A stretch of DNA of 64,000 nucleotides from Daedaleopsis sinensis. Its lineage: Eukaryota > Basidiomycota > Agaricomycetes > Polyporales > Polyporaceae. The stretch covers positions 2,046,001-2,110,000 of the forward strand of contig CM066308.1 in the NCBI GenBank assembly GCA_033807695.1, written 5' to 3'. Below are positions 1 through 12,367 of this stretch, piece after piece; positions within the stretch are counted from its first letter, which is position 1; every line of letters begins with the position of its first letter. Below the pieces are notes generated by a model, which was not told where the DNA came from, did not search any database, and was given only the letters and a program-made list of their open reading frames with translations. The translations under genes and the position numbers were made by a program.

Positions 1-2117
1 CCATATACGTCGAAGAAGAAGTGGACGCACCATGACGCCGAAGATGCGGTTCGCGGCGGCGACGAGCGCGTTGCCGGTCCCGCGGTCCTTCGCGGGGAAG
101 ATCTCGGGCGAGAGCGCGTAGAGCGTGCCGTACATGACGTTGTTCGTGAACGTGTAGCCGCAGTTCCAGCCGAGGAGCGCGTCCGAGGTGCGTGCGGTCG
201 TGCTCGCGAACAGGAAGACGCCGGTGAGGGCTGTTTGCCAGGGGCGTCAGCGGGGCCGCGGACACGCTGCACACGAACGGGAGGACGCACCTGTCGAGAT
301 TGCGAGGGTGCCTTTGCGGCCGAGGAGGCGCTGCTCGACCATCCAGCCCGCGAGCAGGGCGCCGGGGATACCCATGACGCTCAGGATGACTTGCTGTAGC
401 ACAAGATGAGTACGCTGTGAACATGTCGGGAGAATTGACGCACGTTTCTGTACGTGATGTACAGAGATCCGTCCCCGAAGTCAGCGCCTCTGGTTTGTAG
501 GCTACGGGAACACGGAAGTCAGGGTCAATCGCCACCTCAAGATTAGGATGATTCTCACAAGACTGTCACGAAGCCGTTGTACCTGTAGGTGCATAGTCAG
601 TATGTGCGTGCTACCGTGATTCGCCGATAGCATGCGCGACGAACAGAGGATACGCAAGCCCAATGAGAGCTACAAAGCGCTGTCAGTTCTGCTGGGTCAT
701 GCGGTCGACAGAAAGCCACGCACCCCAGAGGGTCATCAACAAGCTTGTCGAGTAAGCGATCTTCCTCGTCGCGAACAGCGCCCTCAAGTGGTCGATGTTG
801 AACGCGCGCAGCTTCCGCATCAATGCAGCCTTCGCACTGGTGTCCATTTTGCCAGGCTTCACGTCCTTCTCCCTGCGCTCGACCGCCTTCCCCCCGGCGA
901 CGTCCTCTGCGTCCTGGAGCATCTCGAGCGTCAGACTTGATGTCTTCCCATTGTACTTCGCGATGGCGTGTACGATCTCGACCGCTTCTGCGTCGCGACC
1001 CCGGCCCATGAGGTACTTCGGGGACTCGTACATGTGGAAGACGAAGAAGCGGAGGATGAAGAGCACCATCATGATCCCGCCGAGCGTCCAGAGAAGATAT
1101 CTCCAGCCTTGGTTGGACGAGCGCGGGCAGTCGTCGGCGGACGCGCACGAGAAGTTCGCGATGAATGGCCACGCAAGCTGGGTAGAAGTGGTGCGCGTCA
1201 GAGAGTGGATTCAGGCTCTCCTCTAGCGGTGATAAACACTCACAAGACTCGTGACAAGCTGCCCGAAAGCCCACCAGATGGACAGGACCGTGAGCAGCCA
1301 CTGGTGCGACCCGGGCACAAATTCCAAGAACACCGCAGAGTCGACGGGGAGATTCCCGCCCACGCCGAGATTCCACATCGAAATGAGCACACACAGCGCG
1401 ATCGGATTCGGCGCTCCTCCCGCAGCGAGTGCGAAAATAGCGTTGATGAGTAGGGTCAGGTTGAAGGACCATCTGCAAAGTGCTTCTTGTCAGCCGGCTT
1501 ACAACCCGCATGGACCGTTTGGCGCGTACTTTCGACCCCAGACATCGCATCCGACTCCCCAAAACACTGCACCGACCACGAGGCCTATCGACTGAGCAAG
1601 AATGAGGAAGGGGCCTTTGAAGTGCGGGAATTCATTGGTGACAGGGTTGATGATGAGACCCGTTAGGCACTAAGGATGCCAACGATGTCAGGACCAAAAT
1701 TGCTTGGGATTTCGATTTATTCAGCGCAACTCACTAGCCAAGCGTTGTCTCTGTAAACATCTCATGAGCATGGATCGACATCGACTTGCAGGCCTGACTT
1801 ACGCAAACCATCCGAACCCCCCAACGAAGAAGAGGAACCACTAAACTCGCCGCGACGCGCGTTAACTGCTGCCCCACAGCCCGCGCTCCGATACGAGGAC
1901 ACACCTGGTACTTGCCCATTCCGATCTCCTGGAATGCCGCATTCAGAATCCTCGCCTTTGCTTGGTACACGGGGTCCACCGCGTGCGTCTCGCTGTCATA
2001 GATGTCGAGGACTGCCACCATCCGCACGTCCTCGACGTCTCCTATGGGATCCTTGAAGGCTGCAATCTTCGAGTCTGTCGAGGGTGCGTCCCGCGTGAGC
2101 GGAGGGGTCGAGTTCAT
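1..2117 (-). CDS. MFS transporter (SVOP/sugar-porter-like), copy 1, 3' end outside window
   Basis: Multi-exon gene on the minus strand; the last exon lies beyond base 1. The start is the ATG at 2117, giving an N-terminus that ends in AAFQEIGMGKYQ before a GT donor. Later exons read WFLFFVGGFGWF, DNAWL, GLIINPVTNEF, FWGVGCDVWGRK (the loop 2-3 signature of the superfamily), GVGGNLPVDSAVFLEF and FFVFHMYESPKYLMGRG, followed by a charged cytoplasmic loop and a second membrane half near 1-400. This is the layout of 12-helix SVOP-like or sugar-porter transporters of the plasma membrane. The substrate cannot be told. The exon order matches the second copy at 3548-5925, and no stop or frameshift was found in the exons checked, so it looks functional but is truncated by the window. 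Confidence 0.82.
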
Positions 2118-2171
2118 TCTAGCAGGAGGTCGTGACAGTGCGGCGCTGTATGTTCCTCTCTAGCGTGTTCC

Positions 2172-2179
2172 TATATATC
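2172..2179 (-). promoter_or_regulatory. Possible TATA box of transporter copy 1
   Basis: A TATATA core on the minus strand lies about 55-60 bases upstream of the ATG at 2117, a normal place for a fungal TATA element. This rests on position and motif only. Confidence 0.4.
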
Positions 2180-2520
2180 CGAGATTGCAGGCGACGTCGC
2201 GCTCGAGAAGTCAAAGGGGCAGATAGAAGGAGGGGATGGCGATAACACCGCGCCTGCACGTCCACTCGGCCCTTATGTACCGACAGTCGACATTCTCCAT
2301 GTTCAGACGACCGGTCGCTTTTGGCCACACGACTCGGTTCGAAACAGGGGATCGCGATGAGGGCCTGCAAGCGTCCGACACCAGGCGGCGGGTGGCGTCC
2401 ACTGTCGGCCTGAGCGATGGAACATCTCGCGTAACTCTCTGATGCCAGTCGTGCATGGCCACGGAGTCGGAGAGTCAGCTGCTCCCTCTCCATCCTCGAA
2501 CGCTCTTATCGACAGGTCGT

Positions 2521-2547
2521 GCTCACGGTGCTCACGGTGCTCACAGT
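2521..2547. repeat. Short tandem repeat, 9-base unit x3
   Basis: The unit GCTCACGGT occurs three times in a row, the last copy with one change (GCTCACAGT). It lies about 400 bases upstream of the transporter start at 2117. No function is evident. Confidence 0.7.
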
Positions 2548-3547
2548 CTCATGCGGTGTGGTGATTGTCGATATCAGAGAGTTATGGGAGAGCTGTCAGA
2601 GAGTACGTGAGATATGGCATGTTCGCGCGACTGTGCGGGCAAAGAGAGACCCACGTTTGAGAGTACTGCTTGCTTGGAGTGGCCTTCCCGAGTCTACATT
2701 TGAAACGTGCGCAGACGGATGAGCGCGTGCCGAGCGCGCGAGAGGTTATGATGTCACTAACACGTGGCTCGGCTTGTACATGGCCGACCACCCTGTTTCT
2801 CTCGCCGCCCTCTGCGTTTTGCAGCATATGGCAGCCTGATCAGTGAAAAATCGCATTCCATCAGTACGTTCACGTACTAGTACTCACCTGTACAAGACTC
2901 CCGGAGCGTAAGTATACTTATCGAGTAAAAGCCGAATGACCATCTTCCTCCCGGCTTGTTCACGGCTTTACAGAAAAAAGGGTACTTAAGGTACACTAAG
3001 TACTAATGTTCCGAAGGCTCATCATGATGGCGAAGGATCCTGTGCAGCGACCGTGGCGCAGTAAACAAATTCGGGAGGAGGTCCTCGAAACGACCATCGT
3101 TGTACTTGTTGCTCGACGTCGACTTGGTTTCATTTACGTGCACCAGTGACAAGTACCATGGAGAAACGCTCAAAAGGGAAATGTACATACGTACCTCTCA
3201 CCGGCAGTGCTTAAGCAAAACTTCCAAGATCGTAACTGTGAAGCTCCGCCCTTAGAAAATTGCTATGAATGACGGTCCGATCCAGTCGGAGGGCGATTTG
3301 AGCCCTGGAAGTTTGTGAACCACACCACCCAACCACAGTGAGGGACTGTAGGACGTACTTAAGGTACCACCTCTTCTCCATACGCAGGTAGAACGCTCGA
3401 TTGGAACTCGGACGCCTGTCTTATTCTCCTTCGAAATTCTACGAACTAAGATCTTGTGCGAAAGCACGTAAGTCTAGTAGCCCGTAATGTAGTAGCCCGT
3501 CGGCCGTAGTACGTTGCAGTCTGTTGCAGTGCCACTGCCACCGCAAC

Positions 3548-5925
3548 TCAAATGGACGCCCTCCCACGAGGTTCGTACGGCAGCAGCAGCGCAACGAGGC
3601 CCGCGACAACGAACAACGTTCCCGAGACATAGATCGGGACAGACGTCCGCAGGTCAGTGTACAGCGCGATGAGTGGCGCCTGTGCGTCACCATGTTAACC
3701 GGTGTGCATAGCTATAAGAATTTTGCGGGTCGACTGAGACTGCTCACCATAACGCTGAAGATGCGACTGGCGGCACCGAGGAGAGCGTTGCCCGTCCCCC
3801 TGTCCTTGGCGGGGAAGAGCTCGGGCGAGATCGCGTACAGGGTCCCGTACATGATGTTGTTCGTGAACGTGTAGCCGCAATTCCAGGCGAGGAGGGCGTT
3901 CGAGGTGCGTGCCGTCGTACTTGCGAGCAGCAGGACGCCGGTGAGTGCTGTGCGTACGACGTCATATATCGAGAAGCAACACAATACGGGATGCTGTCAG
4001 TGTCATTACAGGCAAAGTTGATGCATTCATTGCTAGGCACGTACCAGTCGAAACTGCCAGTGTGCCTTTCCTGCCGAGCCCGCGCTGTTCGACCATCCAT
4101 CCCGCGAGCAAGGATCCCGGTATGCCCATTGTGCTAAGGATGACTTGCTACGTGATAGGATCAATGTATGAATGTCTCTACGAGCATACTAAGAGTGGAC
4201 TTACGTTCCTGTAGGTGATGTAGAGCGACCCATCTCCGAAGTCTGCACCCCTTGTCTGCAAACTGTGAGAACAGCGAGCCTTGAGCTACATCACAACGCG
4301 GAGCTGCACTCAGTGCTCACAAGACGGTGACGAAGTTATTATACCTGCCGGCCAAAGTTTTCAATACGAAAAGCAGAAACTGGCCGCGCAGTGCAACTCA
4401 CAACGGGAAAGCCAGTTCGATCAAAGCTAACGCCATTTCAGTGTCAGCATGACACGACTGCGCAGTAACAAAGGAGAAACGGTACCCCAGACGGTCAGAA
4501 GCAAGCTCGTCGAGTACGCCATCTTCTTTGTCGCAAACAATGCCCTGAGGTGGCTTATGTTGACTTTCCGTAGCTTACGCATCGCGGCGGCCTTCACACC
4601 TGTAGGGGCGCCTTCGGATTGCGCCTTCGTATTCGTATGCTTCTCCTCGCCGCCGTAAGAGTGCACAACCGCCCGTTCCACCTCCTGCAGCATCTCGAGC
4701 GTCAGGCTCGACGTCCGCCCGTTGTACGCCGCCACCGCGCGGACGACCGCGACCGCCTCGCGGACGCGTCCGCGGCCGATAAGGTACGAGGGGGACTCGT
4801 GCAAGTGGAAGACGAAGAAGCGGAGGACGAAGAGGACGGTCATGAGCGCCCCAGACGTCCAGAGCACGTACCGCCAGCCCTGGTTAGACGCGCGCGGGCA
4901 GTCGTCCGCGGATGCGCAGGAGAAGTTCGCGATGAACGGCCACGCGATCTGCGCAGCACGGCGTTAGACGTCAGACGAAGAGTATATACGTTCGAGCCTG
5001 CTGCGAGCCTGCCGAGGACTAGTACTCACGAGGCTGGCGACGAGCTGCCCGACGGCCCACCAGATCGAGAGCACGGTGAGCAGCCACTGGTGTGTCGCAG
5101 GCACGAACTCTAGGAACACCGCGGAGTCGACGGGCAGGTTCCCGCCGACGCCGAGGTTCCACGCGGCGTTGAGCGCGCAGAGCGCGACCGCGTTCGGGGC
5201 GCCCCCCGCGGCGAGCGCGAAGATCGAGGTGATGCAGAGCGTGAGGTTGAAGGACCATCTGCGGGCTCGCGCTCAGCTGCTGCTCCCGCCCGTGACACAC
5301 TGCGACGCGAGTGATGCGCACCTTCTGCCCCAGATGTCAGAGCCCACACCCCAGAACAGCGCACCGACCATCAGGCCGATGCTCTGTGCCAGGACGAGGA
5401 AGGGGGACTTGAATCCTGCGAACTCGTTGACGACGGGGTTGATGATTAGCCCAGTCAGAGTCTGGACAGAGTGTTAACGCGTAATACTCTCCGTTTCGTC
5501 TGTCGCACTTGACTTACCGGCCAAGCATTGTCTCTGGTAGCAGTAGGTGGTGAGCACAGGATTCAATCGTACGTATACGACTGGGCGTTTACTCACGCGA
5601 ACCACCCAAACCCGGCAACAAAGAACAGGTGCCACTGCAGTGCGCATTATAATTCAGTGTCACTTCGTGCAAGTTCATGACGCCGTGATCGTGAGTGACA
5701 CACCTGATACCTGCCCATCCCGATCTCCTGGAAGGCGGCGTTCAGCAGCTTCGCCTTGGCATGGTACACAGGATCCACGGCGTCCTCCTCGCCCTCGAAA
5801 ACGTCGTGGACGGAGATCAGCCCCGCCGGGCCCTCGACGTCGCCCGCGGGGTCCTTGAGCGTCTCCATTTTCGTAGGTGCAGCGGCGTTTGGCGATGCAG
5901 TCATTCCGAGCGGCGCGTAGTCCAC
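3548..5925 (-). CDS. MFS transporter (SVOP/sugar-porter-like), copy 2
   Basis: Complete multi-exon gene. The ATG at 5925 opens a 74-codon first exon (5704-5925) ending in AAFQEIGMGRYQ, nearly the same as copy 1. Following exons read WHLFFVAGFGWFA, DNAWP, TLTGLIINPVVNEF, GVGSDIWGRR (loop 2-3 motif), GVGGNLPVDSAVFLEFVP, FFVFHLHESPSYLIGRG, a long charged central loop, then LFPAKDRGTGNALLGAASR and a last exon ending LLLPYEPRGRASI before the stop at 3548-3550. The ESP(S/K)YL-GRGR stretch after helix 6 and the PxxxRGTG motif in the second half are typical of SVOP-like and sugar porters. Expected in the plasma membrane or an organelle membrane. Substrate unknown. It stands head-to-tail with copy 1, so the pair arose by tandem duplication. 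Confidence 0.88.
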
Positions 5926-6850
5926 AGGTTATGGTTCGTATCGTCCGTGATGTTTCGCTGTAGGATGGTGAGTACTGAGTGTCAGCGGACTGGAGAATAG
6001 GGGGTGAGTTGAAGGATCGGGAAGTGGATAGGCGCAGTTAAATACCGCATGTACGTACGTCGCCGTTGGGCCACACGATTCGATAGAAGACGCGAGGCGA
6101 TAAGGAACGAGCAAAGAGGAACGCCCGTTTCGAGTAGAACGCAGGACGCTGTCAACTGCGCAAGAACTTCGATGCCTGACAGTCGTGGAGTTCGCAAGTC
6201 AGCTGCTGGGTCTCGTAAACGCTCTTTCTGCTTTTTACACTCACCCTCCTGGACCCTGGTGGATGTATGCGGAAGACAAACTGACGATATGATCTGGTGT
6301 ACCCGTATTTCTTGGCCGGGGGAACGGGATGGTAAGATCGCACTGAGACAAACATGAAGATTCACATGTGAATCCGGCCACAACAATTTGATTGCAACAC
6401 TCGCTGCAGCTACTGATGTATTAGATCTGTGATATGTTGGGCGGGTTAACAGACAAGTGTAGGAGGACACACTATTCACTTACCTGTGTTTGACAGCACC
6501 CCTAGGCCCTTGTAGGGTGAGGGGGGTTCTAGTTCACAATGTATGTCATTATCAGTACACCGATCTACAAGCTAGTGTGTCGAGGAACATAAATACAAAT
6601 AGCCAGTTGTACAACCCCGAGATCCCAGCACTACGCAGCGATACATACATAAGCCCAGCTAAGGGTGGTCGTCATCAGTCTAATCCGAAGTCCATGCGAG
6701 AGCACGCAACATAGTAGCGATAGATAGATGCAGGGAGAGATGAGGGATGAGATGAAGTCGTGAGAGGTCGTGAGCTTGAGTGTCGATGAACAATGCTTAA
6801 CAATGATAGGTATGCGATTGAAGTGAGAGCCGGATAAATGCGCCGGATGC
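5926..6850. other. Intergenic region upstream of transporter copy 2
   Basis: About 0.9 kb holding the promoter side of the transporter (start 5925) and the 3' end of the gene at 6851-7844. Both genes are on the minus strand. I see no supported gene in it. Confidence 0.5.
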
Positions 6851-7844
6851 TTAGAGCCGGAAGACTGTGAGTATTGCCACGAGGCCATCTTGCTCGATGC
6901 CATGGTTGACGCCTGCGACACAGAGAACGGTCATCATCACATGAACGAGCAGCAGTAGGCACATATACATGCCTCGCTTTCCGCGCTCGAGCAACCCTTC
7001 GCGCCACTCGACCTCGGCCTTCCACCACATGCCCTTCCAGCGGCTCCCTGTGGTAGCGCGTTCGACGATGTAGTCGCGCCCGCGGTTGTAGCCGTCGTCC
7101 ACAATCATATGATTCTTGGAGGAATCCATCTCCTCCGAAGCTCTGTGCGAGTGAGTGTTGAGCATGATGTCATTCTGAACGCTGCGGACCAGGACGTACC
7201 CTAGAAACCATGCTCCGCTGTTGGCGTCGGTGCCGTTCTGGCGCCATGCACGGAAGTGGTGGCCGCCTCGGACACTCTCCCAGCAGGTCCCCATGATCGG
7301 GAAGTAGTGCTGACGACCCAGGAACTGTTCTGGCTTGCGTCCGAGACCGTCTCCGAGGTCCGCGTCGTGGATGTGGCCGTAGTGCAGACCGAGACACTCT
7401 CGGTTGAACCCAATGGACCTATACGGTGGGAGATTCGGTCACTACCTGACTATATGCAGGCAAGATCTCACTTACTTGATGTAGGTTTGCATTCCTTGTT
7501 CCGTGAGGATGTAATCATCCGATTCGGATGAGATGATGATATTCAAGGGTTCACCAAGCTTGTCGGTGGTGTACTGTGGTAGATACTTGATATATGCGCT
7601 GAAATGCAGAATTGAGAAGTGGACATACGTCAATGAACCGGCCTCCATTGAGCCGAGGATCTATCCACCCGCGAGTATCCTCTACCGGGGGCAGCTCTCC
7701 ATTCTCGTATTCCCTGTTCTTCTTGTATGCGTCCGAGAGCACGGCCTGGCCATCCGAGTCCAGGTGCGAAGGCGAAGGCAGAGCAAGAGTAATGCCGATG
7801 AGGAAGAAGAGGGGGACGAGGTGACTCTGGACTGCGCCGAGCAT
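6851..7844 (-). CDS. Conserved hypothetical protein with signal peptide and C-terminal membrane segment
   Basis: Three exons: about 7629-7844, about 7476-7586, and 6851-7418. The start is the ATG at 7844. The first ~22 residues are hydrophobic and end in ALP, as in a secretory signal peptide. Exon 2 gives IIISSESDDYILTEQGMQ. Exon 3 gives SIGFNRECLGLHYGH, GTCWESVRGGHHFRAW and RNGTD-like and GMWWKAEVEWREGL stretches, and ends with a strongly hydrophobic run of about 20 residues (LLLLVHVMMTVLCVAGV). The protein is about 295 residues. I recall similar proteins of unknown function in other Agaricomycetes but cannot name a domain. It is probably secreted and membrane-held, or enters the secretory route. 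The exact acceptor of exon 2 is uncertain: the nearest CAG would break the frame, while a CAG or AAG a few bases further on keeps it. Confidence 0.7.
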
Positions 7845-9626
7845 GGTGGGTGGGTCACGGTACTGATCGGGCAGCGATGCCGCGCGGTCCGTCGTCCGCG
7901 GCCTAAGCTTCGGACTTGCTGGTGTCCAGAGTGTTCACGATGTGCGCGCTGGAATCGACGTCGACGGCCAGGGCGATGGGGGACGAAGACGGGCGAGGCA
8001 GCGAGACGGGGATAGGGTAAGAAATAGAATGTACATCGCCACTCGGAGAGGTCGTGGTGAGTGACGACCGCCTAGCGCCCTCCCCGTACTCCCCTTTTCG
8101 GGCAATGTCACGCTTTCTGGCACCGCTCGCCGTCCACGCTAATCCCGTCCTCCCTTGGTACCATCACTTGCACTTTCCTTATGACGGTCGTTTGTGGCCT
8201 ACAAGCGCATATGTGCACATTTTCTTGTCCCTAGGACTTGACTCTGAGCGACTTTTTCACTCCTCCGACTGGAGATTTATGGCTGCGGAATTTTGGTCCG
8301 GGTGTCGGCCGGCGAGCACTTAAGGCGCCTCTATTTCACTTTCCAACTTGTTTCCAACATGCTGCTGGGCGGTCGCAAGAAGAGCGGTACAAGCTACGGG
8401 TACGGGTCATTTACATCATGTGCATGCCAAACTGACCTGAGGTTAACGGGCCATCGTCATAGCAATCACCTGGAGTTAACACTGAACTCGACTGAGTCAA
8501 CTTCTCGTCCGAAACGTACTAACGTCAGTTTGTGACATTGCACAGCCGAGTTGTAACCTCGCTATTCGTAGGTCATCTGCTCTCGAAAGTACTCAGTACT
8601 CAGTGTTCAGCTGGTACCAATCATCTAGTGAGTGTGCAGAACCATACATCTCAAAATAATTCCAGTCCGCCAAACTGGATCAGGGACGATCAGGAGGTCT
8701 GCCGAGCCTACAGGGACGTTCATAGCCAGCTGTGCTTGGAGGACTGAAGTGCACAGCCAGCTCGCCCCCTTCTAGGATCCAGGTCAGCGAAACCTAGGTT
8801 CAGTCGCACTTGCTATCGCAGCCAGTGGCGAGTAGCTTCCACTGTCAGATCCCACACGGCGAATGTTTGAGCTCATATTTACAATTTTAGCAGGACAACC
8901 GCGGGAGGGCCGTACGTGTGCCGCGTTGTCGTTCGATTTACCGAGCCCCCGAAGACAGCTTCCGCCAAGATTTACTCGGTACGTGACGATGGGTGGTTTG
9001 TAAGGCATCATATTTCATCACTGCAAGCACGTTACAGGACCTAGCCTTACGCTGCGTTTGCATCTGGATGGTAAGGCTCGCTCGCCCGCCGACTGTTAGT
9101 GTGCACTGTGGGAGACCAGATGGAGGCGATGCTAATGTACTCACACAGTGGTACACGTCCTATTCAAATCTCAAGAATCAGTATCAAATCCGGAGCCCTC
9201 GAAACCTGGAAGTGACGTTGATGCGGGGAGGACAGCGATCGAGTGATCATCAGTCATTGTGAAAGTCGACGCCGGTCGGTCGCAGGCGGGCATCCTATAT
9301 ACATAGGTGCCCTTCTCATGACCACCACTCCATCACAACAGAAGATCGTCGTATGCATCGCAAGCTTATGCCGGTGATGCATACGGTCTATGTTTAACCG
9401 AGCAGCATATGGACCACAGGCATTCTACGTCGAAAACCATCACAACGATACTCAGATTAACAGGACTATGCCTCTCAAACCACGAAGCCTGCTTCGCAAG
9501 CAATTACATCGTGGTGTCCGGAAGTTATTGTCAAATTCACCCAAGGCTGTGAACAGGACCCAGTATATATAGGCTCTGCGTGTTCTTGCGCAGATTTTGA
9601 CAGGTTATCGCAGTCTCTCCCTCAGT
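7845..9626. other. Intergenic region, divergent promoters
   Basis: About 1.8 kb between two divergent genes (7844 minus and 9627 plus), so both promoters lie here. Translated short ORFs show no family features. I see no RNA gene or mobile element. Confidence 0.5.
9564..9572 (+). promoter_or_regulatory. Probable TATA box of the GH71 gene
   Basis: TATATATAG lies 55-63 bases upstream of the ATG at 9627, the usual spacing for a fungal TATA box. Confidence 0.55.
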
Positions 9627-11093
9627 ATGCGTGTTTTCGAGTCGTGCACTCTCGCCATTCTCGGTGCGCTTGTATGCCTGGTGGGTCGTGTCAATGCCGA
9701 CCTCAAGGGGGTGTTTGCCCACTACCTGGTATGTCCGCAATGTGCGACATTTGCTGCCCTTCGTTTCTGATATAGTTTGCTTCACAGGTAGGTAGTATGG
9801 GCAGCCTATCCCAAGCCGTGAAAGATGTGCAGGATGCGAAGCAGATGGGCCTCGACGCTTTTGCGCTCAACGTCCAGCAACCCAGCGCCGATTGGGCTTT
9901 GAACGCCATCTCGTGGCTCTTCACCGCGGCGAACGATAATGACTTCAAGCTCTTCTTCTCCTTTGACATGAATTCCATCGACCAGCCCTCGACCTTCCTC
10001 CCGCTCTTCCGCCAATACCAGAACAACGGCGCGTACTACCTCCACGACAACCGCCCCTTCGTCAGCACATTCAACGGCGGCCAGAAGTCTTTCGGCTCTA
10101 GCAGCCCCAACGCGGGCTGGCAGGCGCAGTTCAAAGACGTGCTCGCCTCGTCGGGCATCAACCCCTTCTTCGTCCCCGACTTCGACGATTATGGCGGCGC
10201 GACGTACGACGCCAACTTCTTCAGCAACTACCCCGTCGTCGACGGCGTCATGAGCTGGGAGTCGGCATGGCCCCAGGTCAGCGAGGGCATCACCAACGTC
10301 AGCTCATCCAAGGACTCGGCCGGGCTCTCCGCCGCACGCGCCGCGGGCAAGCTCTACATGATGCGTGAGTCTCTCTCATATCTCGTATAGTGGATCAGCC
10401 GCTCATCACGATCGACACACGGCAGCGCTCTCCTCCCTCCAGTTCAAGCACATCGACGGCGGCCAGAACTGGTACCGCCGCGGCGAGCTGAACCTGCCGC
10501 TGCGCATACAGCAGGTGCTCTCGCTCCAGCCCGACTTCGTCGAGATCATCACCTGGAACGACGCCGGCGAGTCGCACTACATCGGCAACAACTGGCCCGA
10601 GGCGATCGCGGGCGCGCCTGCGATCCAGGCGTACTCGAACGGCTACGACCACACCTCCTGGCAGGACGTCCTCGCGCCGTTCATCGCCGCGTACAAGCGC
10701 GGCGCGACGAGCCTCTCCGCCGTCACCTCGTTCGGCGCCTTTGCGGGGGCGTTCTGGTACCGCCCGCTTCTGAAGGACGGCGGTTGCTCCGACGGCCTCG
10801 GAAAGCCAAGCGGGTTCGAGAACGCGGAGGACCTGATCAACATCGCCGTCCTGCTCCCCGCGGGCACGAGCGGGGTCACGATGCGCGTCATCAGCGGCGG
10901 GAGCACTATCGCGACGCTCGCGACCACGGCGGGCCTGAACTACGCGTCGGTGGGCATCCGCACTGGGGCGCAGCGCGTCGAGCTCGTCAACTCGAGCGGG
11001 CAGATCATCGGCGCGGGGAGCAGCACGATGGACGTCGTGTCGAGCACGGGCGGGATCTGCAACTTCAACTACCAGGTCGTTCACATCGCGTGA
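9627..11093 (+). CDS. Alpha-1,3-glucanase (mutanase), glycoside hydrolase family 71
   Basis: Three exons: 9627-9728, about 9789 to about 10363, and about 10426-11093. Residues 1-24 form a secretory signal peptide (MRVFESCTLAILGALVCLVG then ...NADL). The mature protein opens with KGVFAHYLVGS, the conserved N-terminus of GH71, followed by GLDAFALNVQ, FFSFDMNS, RPFVSTFNGG, PFFVPDFDDYGG and VDGVMSWESAW. After the second intron come HIDGGQNWYRRGE and EIITWNDAGESHYIGN, a hallmark of the family. A further ~130-residue C-terminal part follows. The enzyme cleaves alpha-1,3-glucan, a wall polymer of basidiomycetes, so roles in wall remodelling or attack on other fungi are likely. Length (~445 residues) fits the family. 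The first intron splits codons cleanly between CTG and GTA. Confidence 0.95.
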
Positions 11094-11581
11094 TCGGTCG
11101 TGCACGGCGAGTCTTTGCTCTTGTATCTGCGAAACGGGGATAAATATTATTGATGTATGTGTGCACATTTACGCGGGGACACGTATGCTTTTTGAGTATC
11201 AGGTTTTTACAAGGAGACCTTGTGACGGTGAGCCACAGAGCCTGCGAATCTGCGGACTGCTCTTGCGCCATAACAATAAATAATCAACTCGGAGCCCCTT
11301 TACTAACCCCAAATGCTTTGCTCAAGGTCTGTCTGGCATGCGACAATACCGAGCTTTTGCAAAGCGTTTTAATCAAAGCATTGACGGCGCTAAGTCCCTG
11401 CTGTGAGCAAAGCATGTACCACTGCCCGTACATACATATACGGGTCCATCTCGACATCGCGCCTTCTCATATTCTCTAAATCCCTACTACTTCCACTGCC
11501 CTTACGAATCCGTGTTCACAAACAAAGGTGAGCTATACACATACGTTATACGTTGACATGTCCTGAGAGTCTCCATAACAG
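11094..11581. other. Intergenic region with a possible 5'-UTR intron
   Basis: Spacer of about 490 bases. A GTGAGC donor near 11527 and a CAG acceptor directly before the ATG at 11582 suggest a leader intron of the downstream leucine-rich gene. I see no other feature. Confidence 0.4.
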
Positions 11582-12362
11582 ATGTCTCAAAACACGCAAC
11601 GTCGTTCATCCCTCCAGTTCTCTGACGGGAGAGTATGTGAGGGAAACGCCCAAAACATCCTCGATCTAGTCCAGGAATACACCAACAGAAGGGTTAAGGT
11701 TCTCCGCCTCATCGACATCGACGTTGGCCAGTACAGGCAGGTCTTCGATCGCCTTGAGCGTTCGAGAGTCATGGATCAACTCGTCGATCTCGACGTAGGC
11801 ATTTCGTATCCGGCACAAACCAACGCTTTCCTGCCTCGTCTGTGTCTGGTAAAGATGCGCTTCCCAAGTCTGAGGCGTCTTGCTCTGGACGGTGCCTATA
11901 TTGCGAGGGGCAGCGACGTGGTCTCAGAGTTGCAGGTACTGCAACTATCAAACTACGACCGTTCTCCCGGTCCTTCGGTTTCTGTTGAAGACTTCCGGCA
12001 AGATTTGTCTATGGCCACATCTCTCCGTGAATTGCGGATTAGTCGCGCTCTCAAGGGCATCGACTTCGGGAATGGCCACATCAACCTCCCTATCACAACC
12101 ATCCCATCTCTGCAGACTTTCGACTGCGAGGAACAAGACATTCACATCCACGACTTCCTCCGCCATATCGATATTCAACCTCACGTTCAAGTCAAACTCA
12201 CCCCGCTGATCCCCGAGGATCCCGCCCGGACCCACTGGGCAGTTCAGTGGCTACACGCACGGTCCGCCGGGGCAAGCGACCCGTACGCACTTCGGGCGAC
12301 GTACGAAAGCGCACAGCTCATGCCAGCCGACTACGAACCGCTAGCGTCGCTATTCCCCTCGC

Positions 12363-12367
12363 TGGAT
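12363..12367. repeat. Target site duplication, left copy (TGGAT)
   Basis: TGGAT stands directly before the first base of the left LTR and is repeated directly after the right LTR at 17801-17805. Five bases is the usual duplication for copia elements. Confidence 0.95.

Larger units (their letters stand above)
2118..3547. other. Intergenic region between the two transporter copies
   Basis: About 1.4 kb between the start of copy 1 and the stop of copy 2. It should hold the promoter of copy 1 and the terminator of copy 2. Short ORFs here have no family features or splice support. It also holds short direct repeats: a 9-base unit three times near 2521-2547, and TAGTAGCCCGT twice near 3475-3500. 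Confidence 0.5.

Noticed and set aside
597..1562. 321-codon minus-strand ORF
   Set aside because: Alternative frame of the transporter exons; Arg/His-rich, no family features, and it runs over clear splice sites.
10395..11168. 257-codon ORF antisense to GH71
   Set aside because: Shadow caused by high GC third positions of the real gene; Arg/Asp/Val-rich composition.
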